A stretch of DNA of 64,000 nt from contig NZ_FOVG01000006.1 of the NCBI RefSeq assembly GCF_900115075.1, positions 1-64,000 of the forward strand, in the 5' to 3' direction. Positions 13,638 through 21,998 of this stretch are shown here, piece by piece; position 1 is the stretch's first letter; each line of letters begins with the position of its first letter. Below the pieces are notes generated by a model, which was not told the DNA's origin, did not search any database, and saw nothing but the letters and a program-made list of their open reading frames with translations. Made by a program: the position numbers and the translations under genes. This DNA is from Candidatus Pantoea varia. GTDB lineage: Bacteria; Pseudomonadota; Gammaproteobacteria; Enterobacterales; Enterobacteriaceae.

Positions 13638-14461
13638 GATTGTTCTCCACTCCAGGGCGTCAGACGGCGCTGCAACGCGCGAAGCCCAAGTTCTAAGCTA
13701 AAAGCGATAAAGGCGATCACCGCGATACCTGCCAGTACCACATCGGTGGCAAGGAATTCTCCCGCTGACTGCACCATAAAACCGAGGCCCCGCGTGGCGG
13801 CAATCAGCTCCGCTGCTACCAGCGTTGACCAGCCAACGCCCAGTCCGATGCGCAGACCGGTCAGAATCTCTGGCAGCGCGCCCGGCAGAATCACCCAGCG
13901 CAACAACTGCCAGCGGTTAGCCCCCAGCGAGCGTGCCGCACGAATCCGCACCTGCTGGGTATTTCGCACCCCGGCCAGGGTCGAAAGTGTCACCGGCGCG
14001 AAGATCGCCAGAGTGATGAGCAGGATTTTCGACGTCTCACCAATGCCGAACCAGATCACCATCAATGGCAGATAGGCGAGTGGCGGAATCGGGCGATAGA
14101 GTTCAATCAGCGGATCGAGCAGCCCGCGTGCTACCGGGCTGAGGCCCATCAGAATACCCACCGGAATGCCGATGGCGGCAGCCGCGGTCAGCGCAATCAG
14201 CATCCGCGTCAGGCTGGCGGCCAGATGCTGCCACAGCGTGGCATCCATAAAGCCCTGCGCGCTGGCAATCAGCAGAAGCTTGCTGAATACCTGCTGTGGC
14301 GACGGCAGGAACAGTGGAGCAATCAGGCCCAGCGCGGTCACGCCCCACCAGAGCAGCAACAACGAAGAGAGACTCAGCATGCTCAGCGTAAAAGCGGTTG
14401 AAAACGGCCAGCGAAGACGACGGCGCACCGGCAGGGACTTGTCGTGGATTAACGCGCTCAT
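13634..14461 (-). CDS. tauC: Taurine ABC transporter permease TauC
   Basis: Inner-membrane permease of the taurine importer, 275 aa with about six hydrophobic segments. The BPD-type EAA-like loop reads [29 protein letters not shown]. It overlaps both tauB and tauD by 4 bp. Other sulfonate permeases (SsuC) are close relatives, but the TauD partner makes taurine the likely substrate. Confidence 0.94.
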   Translation of the reverse strand: MSALIHDKSLPVRRRLRWPFSTAFTLSMLSLSSLLLLWWGVTALGLIAPLFLPSPQQVFSKLLLIASAQGFMDATLWQHLAASLTRMLIALTAAAAIGIPVGILMGLSPVARGLLDPLIELYRPIPPLAYLPLMVIWFGIGETSKILLITLAIFAPVTLSTLAGVRNTQQVRIRAARSLGANRWQLLRWVILPGALPEILTGLRIGLGVGWSTLVAAELIAATRGLGFMVQSAGEFLATDVVLAGIAVIAFIAFSLELGLRALQRRLTPWSGEQS

Positions 14462-15225
14462 GCAAATGCCTCCCGCTGATCAAATACGCGGCTCAGCACA
14501 TATTCGCGCTGGGCGATAAACTGCGGATCGGATTTGATGCTGCGGCACGACTCGCCTGCGGCAAAGCGCTGACCAAAGCCTGGACGCAGTCGCTCCACGA
14601 TGCGGCCCGGTCCTGGCGACAACAGAATCAGTTCGCTGGCCAGGAAAATCGCCTCTTCTATATCGTGTGTAATCAGCAGGATCTGTTTACCGCTATCGCG
14701 CCACAGCGTCAGCAGCAGGGTCTGCATCTGCTCGCGGGTAAAGGCATCCAGTGCACCGAACGGCTCATCCAGCAGCAGGAGTTGCGGATCGGTGGCCAGC
14801 GCGCGCGCAATGCCTACCCGCTGACGCTGACCGCCGGACAACTGCCAGATGGCGCGCTTCTCCGCCCCTTCCAGCCCCACCTGCCTGATGAGCTTCCGCG
14901 CGATGGCCTCGCGCGCCTGGCGCGACATCCCCGCCAGCTGCAGGCCAAAAGCGACGTTATCCAGCACGTTGCGCCACGGCAATAAACCTTCATTCTGAAA
15001 CACCACGCCGCGCTCCGCACCAGGCCCGGTCACCGGCTGGTTATCCAGTGTGATGCTGCCCGACTCCACCGGCAGAAATCCGGCAACCAGATTGAGCAGC
15101 GTGGTTTTGCCGCAGCCGGAAGGGCCAAGCACCACCAGCAGTTCATGGCTGTCCAGTTGCAGATTGATATCCTGCAACACCGGCTGTCCGGCATAACGGG
15201 CATTAAGATGAGCGATGCGCAGCAT
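14458..15225 (-). CDS. tauB: Taurine ABC transporter ATP-binding protein TauB
   Basis: Cytoplasmic ATPase of the taurine importer, 255 aa like E. coli. Walker [10 protein letters not shown], signature [15 protein letters not shown], Walker [13 protein letters not shown] and the switch His in [10 protein letters not shown] are all intact. It lies 10 bp after tauA and overlaps tauC by 4 bp. Confidence 0.95.
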   Translation of the reverse strand: MLRIAHLNARYAGQPVLQDINLQLDSHELLVVLGPSGCGKTTLLNLVAGFLPVESGSITLDNQPVTGPGAERGVVFQNEGLLPWRNVLDNVAFGLQLAGMSRQAREAIARKLIRQVGLEGAEKRAIWQLSGGQRQRVGIARALATDPQLLLLDEPFGALDAFTREQMQTLLLTLWRDSGKQILLITHDIEEAIFLASELILLSPGPGRIVERLRPGFGQRFAAGESCRSIKSDPQFIAQREYVLSRVFDQREAFA

Positions 15226-15235
15226 AAGTGCCTCC

Positions 15236-16213
15236 TTAAGGTTTAACTAATGGCGCGACGAAACGGGAGGTCACATAGCTGCTGTAGTCGTTATCCGCCT
15301 GCGGCACCCGGCCCTGCGCCTTCAGAAACTGGGCGGTATCGACGATCGCTTTATTCACTGGCTTGCCCAACTGCTCAACCTGCTGCTGCGCCGTGAGGTA
15401 GGTATTGCCTTTCACCAGACCCGGCACCTGCGCTTCCGGCACACCGCTGAGGCGAGAGAGTTTGCTGAGGTTATCGGGCTGCTTCAGCCAGCTGTCGGGG
15501 CTGTTAAGATAGGCCTGCTGTGCATCAAGCGCGCTGCGGGCAAAGGCGGTCACGATTTCCGGGTGCTGTTCGGCAAAATCTTTGCGGACTACCCAGACAT
15601 CCAGCGTCGGCGATCCCCAGCTTCCTACTTCCGCAGAGTCGGTCAGCACCTTGCCCTGTTTTTCCAGTTCATTCACCGCAGGCGCCCAGACGTAAGCGCC
15701 ATCAATATCGCCACGCTGCCAGGCCGCAATAATCGCAGGCGGCTGCAGATTGATCAGCTGTACCTGCGACGGCTTGATGCCCCAGTGTTTCAGCGCAGCC
15801 AACAGGCTGTAATGGGTGGTAGAGATGAACGGCACCGCGATACGCTTGCCGATGAGATCTTTGGGAGTCGTGATGTTCTTCTTCACCACCAGCGCTTCAG
15901 AGTTGCCCAGCTGAGAGGCGAGTAAAAAGGCTTCTATCGGCAGCTTCTGCGCCGCCGCGACCGCTAACGGACTGGAGCCGATATTACCGATCTGGACGTC
16001 GCCGGACGCCAGCGCACGTAATACCCCTGCGCCGCTGTCAAACTTTCGCCAGTCAACGCTGGCCCCGCTCTCTTTGGCAAAACTGTTGTCAGCCTGCGCC
16101 ACTTTCGCGGGTTCGGCTGAGGTCTGGTACGCCACGGTGACATTGACCGCATCAGCCCGAAATGCCAGCAGCGCCAGCGCTGCGGCTAAGAAAGTTAAAC
16201 GTGTTGCTGCCAT
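15236..16213 (-). CDS. tauA: Taurine ABC transporter substrate-binding protein TauA
   Basis: Periplasmic taurine receptor of the SsuA/TauA family. The signal peptide is [22 protein letters not shown], followed by [43 protein letters not shown] is the typical ligand-pocket region. I prefer the ATG at 16211-16213 (325 aa) because the GGGG Shine-Dalgarno is better spaced than for the GTG at 16217-16219, which would add two residues. First gene of tauABCD, divergent from the LacI-type regulator. The presence of TauD makes taurine more likely than another sulfonate. Confidence 0.94.
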   Translation of the reverse strand: MAATRLTFLAAALALLAFRADAVNVTVAYQTSAEPAKVAQADNSFAKESGASVDWRKFDSGAGVLRALASGDVQIGNIGSSPLAVAAAQKLPIEAFLLASQLGNSEALVVKKNITTPKDLIGKRIAVPFISTTHYSLLAALKHWGIKPSQVQLINLQPPAIIAAWQRGDIDGAYVWAPAVNELEKQGKVLTDSAEVGSWGSPTLDVWVVRKDFAEQHPEIVTAFARSALDAQQAYLNSPDSWLKQPDNLSKLSRLSGVPEAQVPGLVKGNTYLTAQQQVEQLGKPVNKAIVDTAQFLKAQGRVPQADNDYSSYVTSRFVAPLVKP

Positions 16214-16231
16214 GATCACTACCCCACCGTT

Positions 16232-16262
16232 TTTATAGTGAAAGCAGTGTCTCTGGGCGCAA
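16232..16262 (-). promoter_or_regulatory. Candidate tauA promoter
   Basis: On the minus strand TATAAA (16232-16237) is 19 bp downstream of TTGCGC (16257-16262), about 19 bp from the tauA start. The poor -35 and long spacer would fit a promoter that needs an activator, as E. coli tauA does (Cbl). Not proven. Confidence 0.35.
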
Positions 16263-16332
16263 TAGTTTCATAAAGGAATTAAAAATTATCCCTAATAGAA
16301 ATAAGTTCTTAGATCACTTTCTGCAAAACTAA

Positions 16333-16364
16333 GCTGAAAATCGCAAATGCTGAAAATAGCTAAA
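16333..16364. repeat. Tandem 16-bp direct repeat in the tauA/LacI intergenic region
   Basis: Two adjacent copies, GCTGAAAATCGCAAAT and GCTGAAAATAGCTAAA, share 13 of 16 bases. They lie in the 236-bp divergent promoter region, 86 bp before the chosen regulator start and about 120 bp before tauA. A regulator-binding site is plausible; the protein that would bind is unknown. Confidence 0.5.
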
Positions 16365-16449
16365 GTAAGCAAAAATGTCAGGCGCTCACATTGTCCCTGT
16401 GCTATTGATATGCGTTCTCTATTATTGCCTGTTAAGGTCTGTGAATTCG

Positions 16450-17430
16450 ATGTCGATCGAGAAAGTCGCTCAACTGGCTGGCGTTTCTAAAGCCACGGTA
16501 TCGCGGGTTCTCAACGCGCATCCCGGCGTAAAGCCCGATACGCGCGAGAAAGTTCTGGCGGCAATCTCTGCCTGCGACTATCAGCCCAACTTACTGGCGC
16601 GTCAGCTGCGCACGGCCCAAAGCCACATGCTGCTGGTGCTGATCTCGGATATCACCAATCCCTTCTGTTCACGCGTGGTTCAGGGCATTGAGGCCGAAGC
16701 GGAACTGCACGGCTATCACATCCTGCTCTGTAACTCCGCCTCACAGCTTCAGCGTGAAGCCGCCTATCTCTCCCTGCTGACCGGGAAAGTGGTGGATGGT
16801 GTTATTACCATGGATGCCGCCTCTGGTTTACAGGATTTGCAGGCGCTGATCGCCGGTGCGCCCTGGGTGCAGTGCTGCGAATTTGATCCGGATATCCCCG
16901 CCTCCTCCGTCAGCATTGATCACCTTGAAGCCGCACGCGACACCGTCCATTACCTTGCCGGTAAAGGGCGTAAACGCATCGGGCTGGTCAATGGCGACAT
17001 GCGTTATCTTTATTCACATCATCGTGAAAAGGGCTACCGGCAGGCGATTGAGGAGCTGGGGTATGCGTGGTCCGGCGTCTCCTACACTTACGAGATCTCC
17101 TGTGAGGCGGGCAGTCAGGGGCTGAGGGAGTTGATGGCGCTGCCGGAACCGCCGGATGCGGTGTTCGCAGTTTCAGATGTGCTGGCAGTCGGCGTGGTGC
17201 ATGCAGCGCTGGAAGCGGGACTGCGCGTGCCGGAAGATCTGGCGGTGGTCGGGTTTGATGGTGTGCCGTTTACCCGCAGCCTCAATCCCCCGCTGACTAC
17301 CATCGAGCAGCCGATGAACCAGCTGGGCGCGCGCAGCGTTCAGCTGTTGCTGCAGAAGATCCGCAACCCGAACGCGCCCGTGATCCGTGAAGTGCTGCCC
17401 TGGACGCGCGTTGAACGCGCATCCAGCTGA
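16450..17430 (+). CDS. LacI/GalR family transcriptional regulator, CytR-like
   Basis: 326 aa. The N-terminal LacI helix-turn-helix is clear (IEKVAQLAGVSKATVSRVL, residues 3-21) with the hinge-helix region near 45-60. It is followed by a periplasmic-binding-protein-like effector domain (LVLISDITNPFCSRVVQGIE, VVGFDGVPFTRSLNPPLTTI). Overall architecture resembles CytR. The ATG at 16450 places the HTH at the very N-terminus; a GTG at 16441 would add three residues. It is divergent from tauABCD and followed by a LysE-type exporter. The effector is unknown. LacI control of taurine genes would be atypical, so the target may be itself, the exporter or a distant operon. Confidence 0.88.
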   Translation: MSIEKVAQLAGVSKATVSRVLNAHPGVKPDTREKVLAAISACDYQPNLLARQLRTAQSHMLLVLISDITNPFCSRVVQGIEAEAELHGYHILLCNSASQLQREAAYLSLLTGKVVDGVITMDAASGLQDLQALIAGAPWVQCCEFDPDIPASSVSIDHLEAARDTVHYLAGKGRKRIGLVNGDMRYLYSHHREKGYRQAIEELGYAWSGVSYTYEISCEAGSQGLRELMALPEPPDAVFAVSDVLAVGVVHAALEAGLRVPEDLAVVGFDGVPFTRSLNPPLTTIEQPMNQLGARSVQLLLQKIRNPNAPVIREVLPWTRVERASS

Positions 17431-17431
17431 C

Positions 17432-18034
17432 TTAGTGCCAGATTAACAGCACGCAGGCGGCGGTCAGCAGCCCCATGGCGAGGTTAAAGATTTTCCAGGC
17501 GCGGCGGCTGCGCAGAATGCGGCCGATCATCGCGCCAAATCCCATCCAGATCACGCCCGAAACCAGATTAACCAGAAACATACCGACGCTTATCGCCATC
17601 ACCGAATGGCGATACGCATCACCGGCCAGACTGAAGCTGGCGACCGCGCCCAGCGCCATCAGCCAGGCCTTGGGATTGATCAGCTGCAGCAACCCACCCT
17701 GCCAGAACGGCATCGGCGCATCCGGCGCCTGGTCAGTTTCCAGTTTTTCATAACTGGCGGTCGCGATTTTCCACGCGAGCCAGAGCAGATAGAGACTACC
17801 GGCGATTTTCAGCACCAGGTGCAGCGAAGGGTAGAGCAGGATCAGACCGCCTACACCAAAGGCCACCATCAGCAGCATCACCTGCATGCCGATCATGATG
17901 CCAATCATCAGCGGAATGGTGCGCAGAAAGCCAAAATTAGCGCCCGAGGCGGTGAGTAACATATTATTGGGACCAGGCGTAATGGCCGCGACCCAAAGAA
18001 ATCCCAACATTGATAAGAAAAGACTCAGTTCCAT
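17432..18034 (-). CDS. LysE/RhtB family amino-acid exporter
   Basis: 200 aa, about six hydrophobic segments. The family motif is in AAITPGPNNMLLTASGANFG, and LAWKIATASYE resembles E. coli EamB. The ATG at 18032-18034 (MELSLFLSMLGFLW) starts the first membrane helix; upstream in-frame sequence to 18178 runs into yheT and is not expected to be coding. It is an inner-membrane exporter of an amino acid or small metabolite, substrate not determinable. Convergent with the LacI-type gene with only one base between stops, and divergent from yheT. Confidence 0.88.
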   Translation of the reverse strand: MELSLFLSMLGFLWVAAITPGPNNMLLTASGANFGFLRTIPLMIGIMIGMQVMLLMVAFGVGGLILLYPSLHLVLKIAGSLYLLWLAWKIATASYEKLETDQAPDAPMPFWQGGLLQLINPKAWLMALGAVASFSLAGDAYRHSVMAISVGMFLVNLVSGVIWMGFGAMIGRILRSRRAWKIFNLAMGLLTAACVLLIWH

Positions 18035-18115
18035 GGCAATCGGGTACTCCTTACCCTGCAAGAAAAAACTTATCGAAGCTAACAGTGTGATATGGAACAG
18101 ACAAGCTTTTAACAC

Positions 18116-19108
18116 ATGAAATTTACCGGACCGGAAAACGAGTACTTCACACCACCTGACAGTCTGCGCAACGCGCACCTGCAGACGATGCTGCCGCGCC
18201 TGTTACGTCGCCGTACCACCTTCGATCCTCACTGGCAGCGACTCGATCTGCCGGATGGCGACTTCGTCGATCTCGCCTGGAGCGAAGACCCACAACGGGC
18301 GCAGCATAAACCGCGCGTCGTGCTGTTCCATGGGCTGGAGGGGAGCTTTCACAGCCCCTATATTCATGGCCTGATGAACATCTGCCGCGCGCGCGGCTGG
18401 CTGGCCGTGGTCATGCATTTTCGCGGCTGCAGCGGCGAACCTAACCGGCTCAATCGCATCTATCACTCGGGCGAAACTGAAGATGCCCGCTTCTTCCTGC
18501 ACTGGCTGCGCACCCGCTGGGGCCACGTTCCCACCGCTGCCGTCGGTTTCTCGCTGGGCGGCAACATGCTGGGCTGCCTGCTGGGCCAGCAGGGCGCAGC
18601 CGCTGAGGTGGATGCGGCCGTGATTGTTTCCGCCCCGCTGCTGCTGGAACCGTGCAGCGTGAAACTGGAACGCGGCTTCTCACGCTTCTATCAATACTAT
18701 TTGCTGGCGCAGCTTAAGAAAAATGCCCGCCGTAAACTGCACGCCTGGCCGGACACGCTGCCAGTCAATCTGGCGCAGCTGAAAGCGCTACGGCGACTGC
18801 GCGATTTTGATGATGCGATTACTGCCCGCGCCCACGGTTTTGTCGATGCAGCCGATTACTATCATCGTGCCAGCGCCATGCCCTGGCTGAAGCACGCAGA
18901 GAAACCGCTGCTGATCATCCACGCCAAAGACGATCCCTTCATGAGTGATGAGGTCATTCCGCACAGCAGCCAATTATCTGCCACTATTACTTATCAACTG
19001 ACACTTCACGGCGGCCACGTAGGGTTTGTCGGCGGGACGTTACGCCAGCCTGAAATGTGGCTGGAACAGCGCATCCCGCAGTGGATCGCCCCTTTTCTGG
19101 ATAACTGA
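18116..19108 (+). CDS. yheT: Alpha/beta hydrolase YheT
   Basis: UPF0017/AB-hydrolase-4 family protein, 330 aa (E. coli 340). [18 protein letters not shown] is the oxyanion region and [16 protein letters not shown] carries the nucleophile Ser. [12 protein letters not shown] holds the catalytic Asp, and [11 protein letters not shown] the His. The esterase substrate is unknown. Followed by yheU after a 4-bp gap. Confidence 0.94.
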   Translation: MKFTGPENEYFTPPDSLRNAHLQTMLPRLLRRRTTFDPHWQRLDLPDGDFVDLAWSEDPQRAQHKPRVVLFHGLEGSFHSPYIHGLMNICRARGWLAVVMHFRGCSGEPNRLNRIYHSGETEDARFFLHWLRTRWGHVPTAAVGFSLGGNMLGCLLGQQGAAAEVDAAVIVSAPLLLEPCSVKLERGFSRFYQYYLLAQLKKNARRKLHAWPDTLPVNLAQLKALRRLRDFDDAITARAHGFVDAADYYHRASAMPWLKHAEKPLLIIHAKDDPFMSDEVIPHSSQLSATITYQLTLHGGHVGFVGGTLRQPEMWLEQRIPQWIAPFLDN

Positions 19109-19112
19109 TCTC

Positions 19113-19331
19113 GTGATTATTCCCTGGCAACAGGTCTCACCTGAGACCCTTGAAAACCTGATTGAAACCTTTGTGCTGCGCGAAGGCACGGACTATGGCG
19201 AGCAGGAACGCAGCCTGCTGGACAAGGTGGCTGATGTACGACGCCAGCTGGAAACCGGCGAAGTGGTGCTGGTGTGGTCGGAACTGCATGAATCGGTCAA
19301 CATCATGCCACGCAAAGAATTTCGTGGCTGA
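19113..19331 (+). CDS. yheU: YheU family protein (GTG start)
   Basis: 72 aa, starting with GTG as [20 protein letters not shown], which aligns with the start of E. coli YheU ([16 protein letters not shown]). The start lies 4 bp after the yheT stop and has no good Shine-Dalgarno, suggesting translational coupling. Family UPF0270, function unknown. An in-frame reading from 19026 would overlap yheT and is not supported. Confidence 0.93.
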   Translation: MIIPWQQVSPETLENLIETFVLREGTDYGEQERSLLDKVADVRRQLETGEVVLVWSELHESVNIMPRKEFRG

Positions 19332-19392
19332 TGCACCCGGCACCATTTCATGATAACAATGCTCATTGCCCGACCTCACAGGGAGCTTTTGT

Positions 19393-20262
19393 ATGTCTGC
19401 ACGTCATCCCATTATCGCGGTGACCGGTTCCAGCGGCGCAGGAACTACCACGACCAGCATCGCGTTTCGCAAAATCTTTCAGCAGCTCGATCTTCATGCG
19501 GCCGAGCTGGAAGGTGACAGCTTTCACCGCTTTACCCGCCCTGAAATGGATATGGCGATTCGTAAGGCGCGCGATTTAGGACGTCATGTCAGCTATTTCG
19601 GGCCGGAAGCCAATGACTTTGGCCTGCTGGAACAGAGTTTTAAAGAGTATGGTCAAAGCGGACAGGGTCAGTCGCGTAAATATCTGCACACCTACGATGA
19701 AGCCGTACCGTGGAATCAGGTGCCCGGCACCTTTACGCCCTGGCAGCCGCTGCCGCAGAACACCGACATTCTCTTCTATGAAGGACTGCACGGTGGTGTG
19801 GTGACGGCACAGCACAACGTGGCCGAACAGGTCGATCTGCTGGTGGGCGTGGTGCCGATTGTTAACCTGGAGTGGATTCAGAAGCTGGTGCGCGACACTG
19901 GCGAGCGCGGTCATTCACGTGAAGCGGTGATGGATTCCGTGGTGCGCTCGATGGAGGATTATATCAACTTCATCACGCCGCAGTTCTCACGCACTCACCT
20001 GAACTTTCAACGCGTCCCGACCGTCGATACCTCAAACCCGTTCGCTGCCCGCGCCATTCCATCACTGGATGAGAGCTTTGTGGTGATTCACTTTCAGGCG
20101 CTGGAAGATATCGACTTCCCCTACCTGCTGGCGATGCTGCAAGGTTCGTTTATCTCTCACATCAATACGCTGGTGGTGCCGGGCGGCAAAATGGGGCTGG
20201 CGATGGAGTTGATCATGGGTCCGCTGGTGAAGCGGCTGATGGAAGGTAAGCGGATAGAATAA
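19393..20262 (+). CDS. prkB: Phosphoribulokinase-like protein PrkB
   Basis: 289 aa, equal to E. coli PrkB. The P-loop GSSGAGTTTTS (residues ~12-22) is characteristic of this subfamily. LEGDSFHRFTRPEMD and FYEGLHGGVV follow. The ATG at 19393 is preceded by AGGGAGC. Homologous to phosphoribulokinase/uridine kinase, but there is no Calvin cycle here, so the real substrate is unknown. Third gene of yheT-yheU-prkB. Confidence 0.93.
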   Translation: MSARHPIIAVTGSSGAGTTTTSIAFRKIFQQLDLHAAELEGDSFHRFTRPEMDMAIRKARDLGRHVSYFGPEANDFGLLEQSFKEYGQSGQGQSRKYLHTYDEAVPWNQVPGTFTPWQPLPQNTDILFYEGLHGGVVTAQHNVAEQVDLLVGVVPIVNLEWIQKLVRDTGERGHSREAVMDSVVRSMEDYINFITPQFSRTHLNFQRVPTVDTSNPFAARAIPSLDESFVVIHFQALEDIDFPYLLAMLQGSFISHINTLVVPGGKMGLAMELIMGPLVKRLMEGKRIE

Positions 20263-20348
20263 GAGGCCAGAAATAGCTGCTTCAGACGGATTACAAACCC
20301 TGGGCAGAAAGAATCTGGCAGCAATAGATAAGTTCAACACGCTTGGAG

Positions 20349-20517
20349 CCGGGTCAGAAGAGGAAAGCGTCCCGCGCCAGGGACAAAAACGCCGGGAGCG
20401 TTTTTGAACAACGTAACGCGTTGGCCCGGCTACGGGCGCACCTCAGGGATGAGGTGCGTAATCGTGCGGGCCGAGCGGCCAGGGATTGGCTTAAGCGACT
20501 TTCCGATCTGACCCGGT
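20349..20517. repeat. Structured palindromic intergenic element with GGGA-loop hairpins
   Basis: Fills most of the 338-bp gap (20263-20600) between prkB and yhfA. Its ends are inverted copies of CCGGGTCAGA, followed by GGAAAG on both arms. Inside are several stem-loops: CAAAAACGC/GCGTTTTTG with loop CGGGA (20384-20406), GCCCG/CGGGC (20424-20437), CGCACCTCA/TGAGGTGCG with loop GGGA (20437-20458; shares one base with the previous stem) and GCCA/TGGC with loop GGGAT (20478-20490). The first could also end prkB transcripts. It could be a dispersed MITE/ERIC-like repeat or a small RNA displaying CsrA-type GGA loops; no coding function is apparent. Confidence 0.6.
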
Positions 20518-20600
20518 TTCCTGCGCAGGCACAGTCTTAAAGCAACCGGCATCAGATACGGGAAGTGAAGTTAGCAGGTCGGCAATGACCCTTGCGGCTA

Positions 20601-21005
20601 CTAAAGCTCAATCACTTCATAGCTATGCGTAATCGTCACACCTTTACCCAGCATAATGGCCACAGAGCAATATTTTTCAGCAGAAAGATCCACCGCGCGT
20701 GATACCGCTTTATCCTGGAGCGCTTTACCACTCACGATAAAATGCAGGTTGATGTGCGTAAAGATTCGCGGCGCCTCTTCACGACGTTCTGAGGTCAGTT
20801 TTACTTCACAATCAGCCACATCGTTGCGGCCTTTTTGCAGAATTGATACCACGTCAATCGCGCTGCATCCGCCCGCCGCCATCAGCACCATCTCCATTGG
20901 GCTGGGCGCTTTATCACCCGAATTGCCATCCATCAGTATCTGGTGGCCGGATGAGGATTCTCCGAGGAATGTCAGCCCTTCTACCCATTTCACTCTTGCC
21001 TGCAT
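20601..21005 (-). CDS. yhfA: OsmC family protein YhfA
   Basis: 134 aa, the same length as E. coli YhfA, starting MQARVKWVEGLTFLGESSSG. The OsmC-type redox Cys is in MVLMAAGGCSAIDVVSIL, a second Cys in AEKYCSVAIML, and SERREEAPRIFTHI matches the family. The start at 21003-21005 was chosen by alignment; upstream in-frame sequence to 21119 has no homology I recognise. Likely a thiol-dependent peroxidase-like protein, physiological role unknown. Divergent from crp, as in E. coli. Confidence 0.94.
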   Translation of the reverse strand: MQARVKWVEGLTFLGESSSGHQILMDGNSGDKAPSPMEMVLMAAGGCSAIDVVSILQKGRNDVADCEVKLTSERREEAPRIFTHINLHFIVSGKALQDKAVSRAVDLSAEKYCSVAIMLGKGVTITHSYEVIEL

Positions 21006-21308
21006 GATTTTTGCTCCGGAATACGCTGTTTTCTCGCCAGAGTACGCTTTAGCCTGGTAAACAGCAATCCAGAGAAATCCACCCTTAGCTGAAGCGAGAC
21101 AACAGAAGACAGTCGGCAAAAGCTGTGCTACAAACAGTGCTGAAAATATTTTTCGTCACCCGATGGCGAAGCCGGGAAGAATGATGCGCACTGCGCCTGA
21201 TGCGGCCCGAATAATTTCCTGAAATGGAAACGCTTGAAGCTTTCACCGCCTGACAGGGAAAACTGCCCCCTGTATTTTGGGCACGATTACAACAGAGGAT
21301 AATAGCGA
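21006..21308. other. yhfA-crp divergent intergenic region
   Basis: 303 bp without a gene. It must contain the promoters of yhfA and crp. The last 20 bases before crp (ACAACAGAGGATAATAGCG) closely resemble the E. coli crp leader and ribosome-binding site. I could not identify a convincing CRP autoregulatory site or a clear -35/-10 pair by eye. The stretch at 21192-21206 only weakly resembles a REP core. Confidence 0.5.
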
Positions 21309-21941
21309 ATGGTTCTCGGCAAACCGCAAACAGACCCTACACTCGAATGGTTCCTGTCCCATTGCCATATTCACAAGTATCCATCCAAAAGTACGCTGAT
21401 TCACCAAGGTGAAAAAGCAGAAACGCTTTACTACATCGTGAAAGGTTCCGTCGCGGTTCTGATTAAAGATGAAGAAGGCAAAGAGATGATTCTTTCCTAC
21501 CTGAATCAGGGCGATTTCATTGGTGAGCTTGGCCTCTTCGAAGAAGGCCAGGAGCGCAGCGCCTGGGTACGTGCGAAAAGCGCGTGCGAAGTGGCGGAGA
21601 TTTCTTACAAGAAATTCCGTCAGCTGATTCAGGTTAACCCTGATATCCTGATGCGACTCTCCGCGCAGATGGCGAGTCGCCTGCAGGTCACGTCTGAAAA
21701 AGTGGGTAACCTCGCTTTCCTCGACGTAACCGGACGCATTGCACAGACCCTGCTCAACCTGGCGAAGCAGCCAGATGCCATGACGCATCCCGACGGTATG
21801 CAAATTAAAATCACTCGTCAGGAAATTGGCCAGATTGTTGGTTGTTCACGCGAAACCGTGGGCCGTATTTTGAAGATGCTGGAAGATCAGAATCTGATCT
21901 CCGCACACGGCAAAACCATCGTCGTTTACGGCACCCGCTAA
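21309..21941 (+). CDS. crp: cAMP receptor protein (CRP)
   Basis: Global cAMP-dependent regulator, 210 aa, nearly identical to E. coli CRP. The N-terminal cyclic-nucleotide-binding domain contains [20 protein letters not shown], and the dimerisation helix includes [20 protein letters not shown]. The recognition helix in [19 protein letters not shown] retains the R-E-T-V-x-R contacts, so it should read TGTGA-N6-TCACA sites such as the one at 27557. Confidence 0.99.
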   Translation: MVLGKPQTDPTLEWFLSHCHIHKYPSKSTLIHQGEKAETLYYIVKGSVAVLIKDEEGKEMILSYLNQGDFIGELGLFEEGQERSAWVRAKSACEVAEISYKKFRQLIQVNPDILMRLSAQMASRLQVTSEKVGNLAFLDVTGRIAQTLLNLAKQPDAMTHPDGMQIKITRQEIGQIVGCSRETVGRILKMLEDQNLISAHGKTIVVYGTR

Positions 21942-21953
21942 TTCCTGTCACCC

Positions 21954-21983
21954 ACGGCGTGATGGCAACATCACGCCGTTATT
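21954..21983 (+). terminator. crp terminator
   Basis: Eleven-base perfect stem ACGGCGTGATG/CATCACGCCGT with loop GCAA, followed by TATTGTTT, 12 bp after the crp stop. Confidence 0.75.
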
Positions 21984-21998
21984 GTTTGTGTTGGGCCG

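Noticed and set aside
16375-16449. In-frame 25-codon hydrophobic extension of the LacI-type regulator
   Set aside because: LacI proteins begin with the helix-turn-helix; a membrane-like leader would be anomalous. The segment overlaps the promoter region and no Shine-Dalgarno supports 16375.
20343-20540. 65-codon reading frame inside the palindromic element
   Set aside because: Arg/Ala-rich translation with no similarity, fully explained by GC-rich inverted repeats.
21192-21206. REP-like GCGCCTGATGCGGCC before crp
   Set aside because: Only one partial copy, with no inverted partner; too short to call a REP/BIME.
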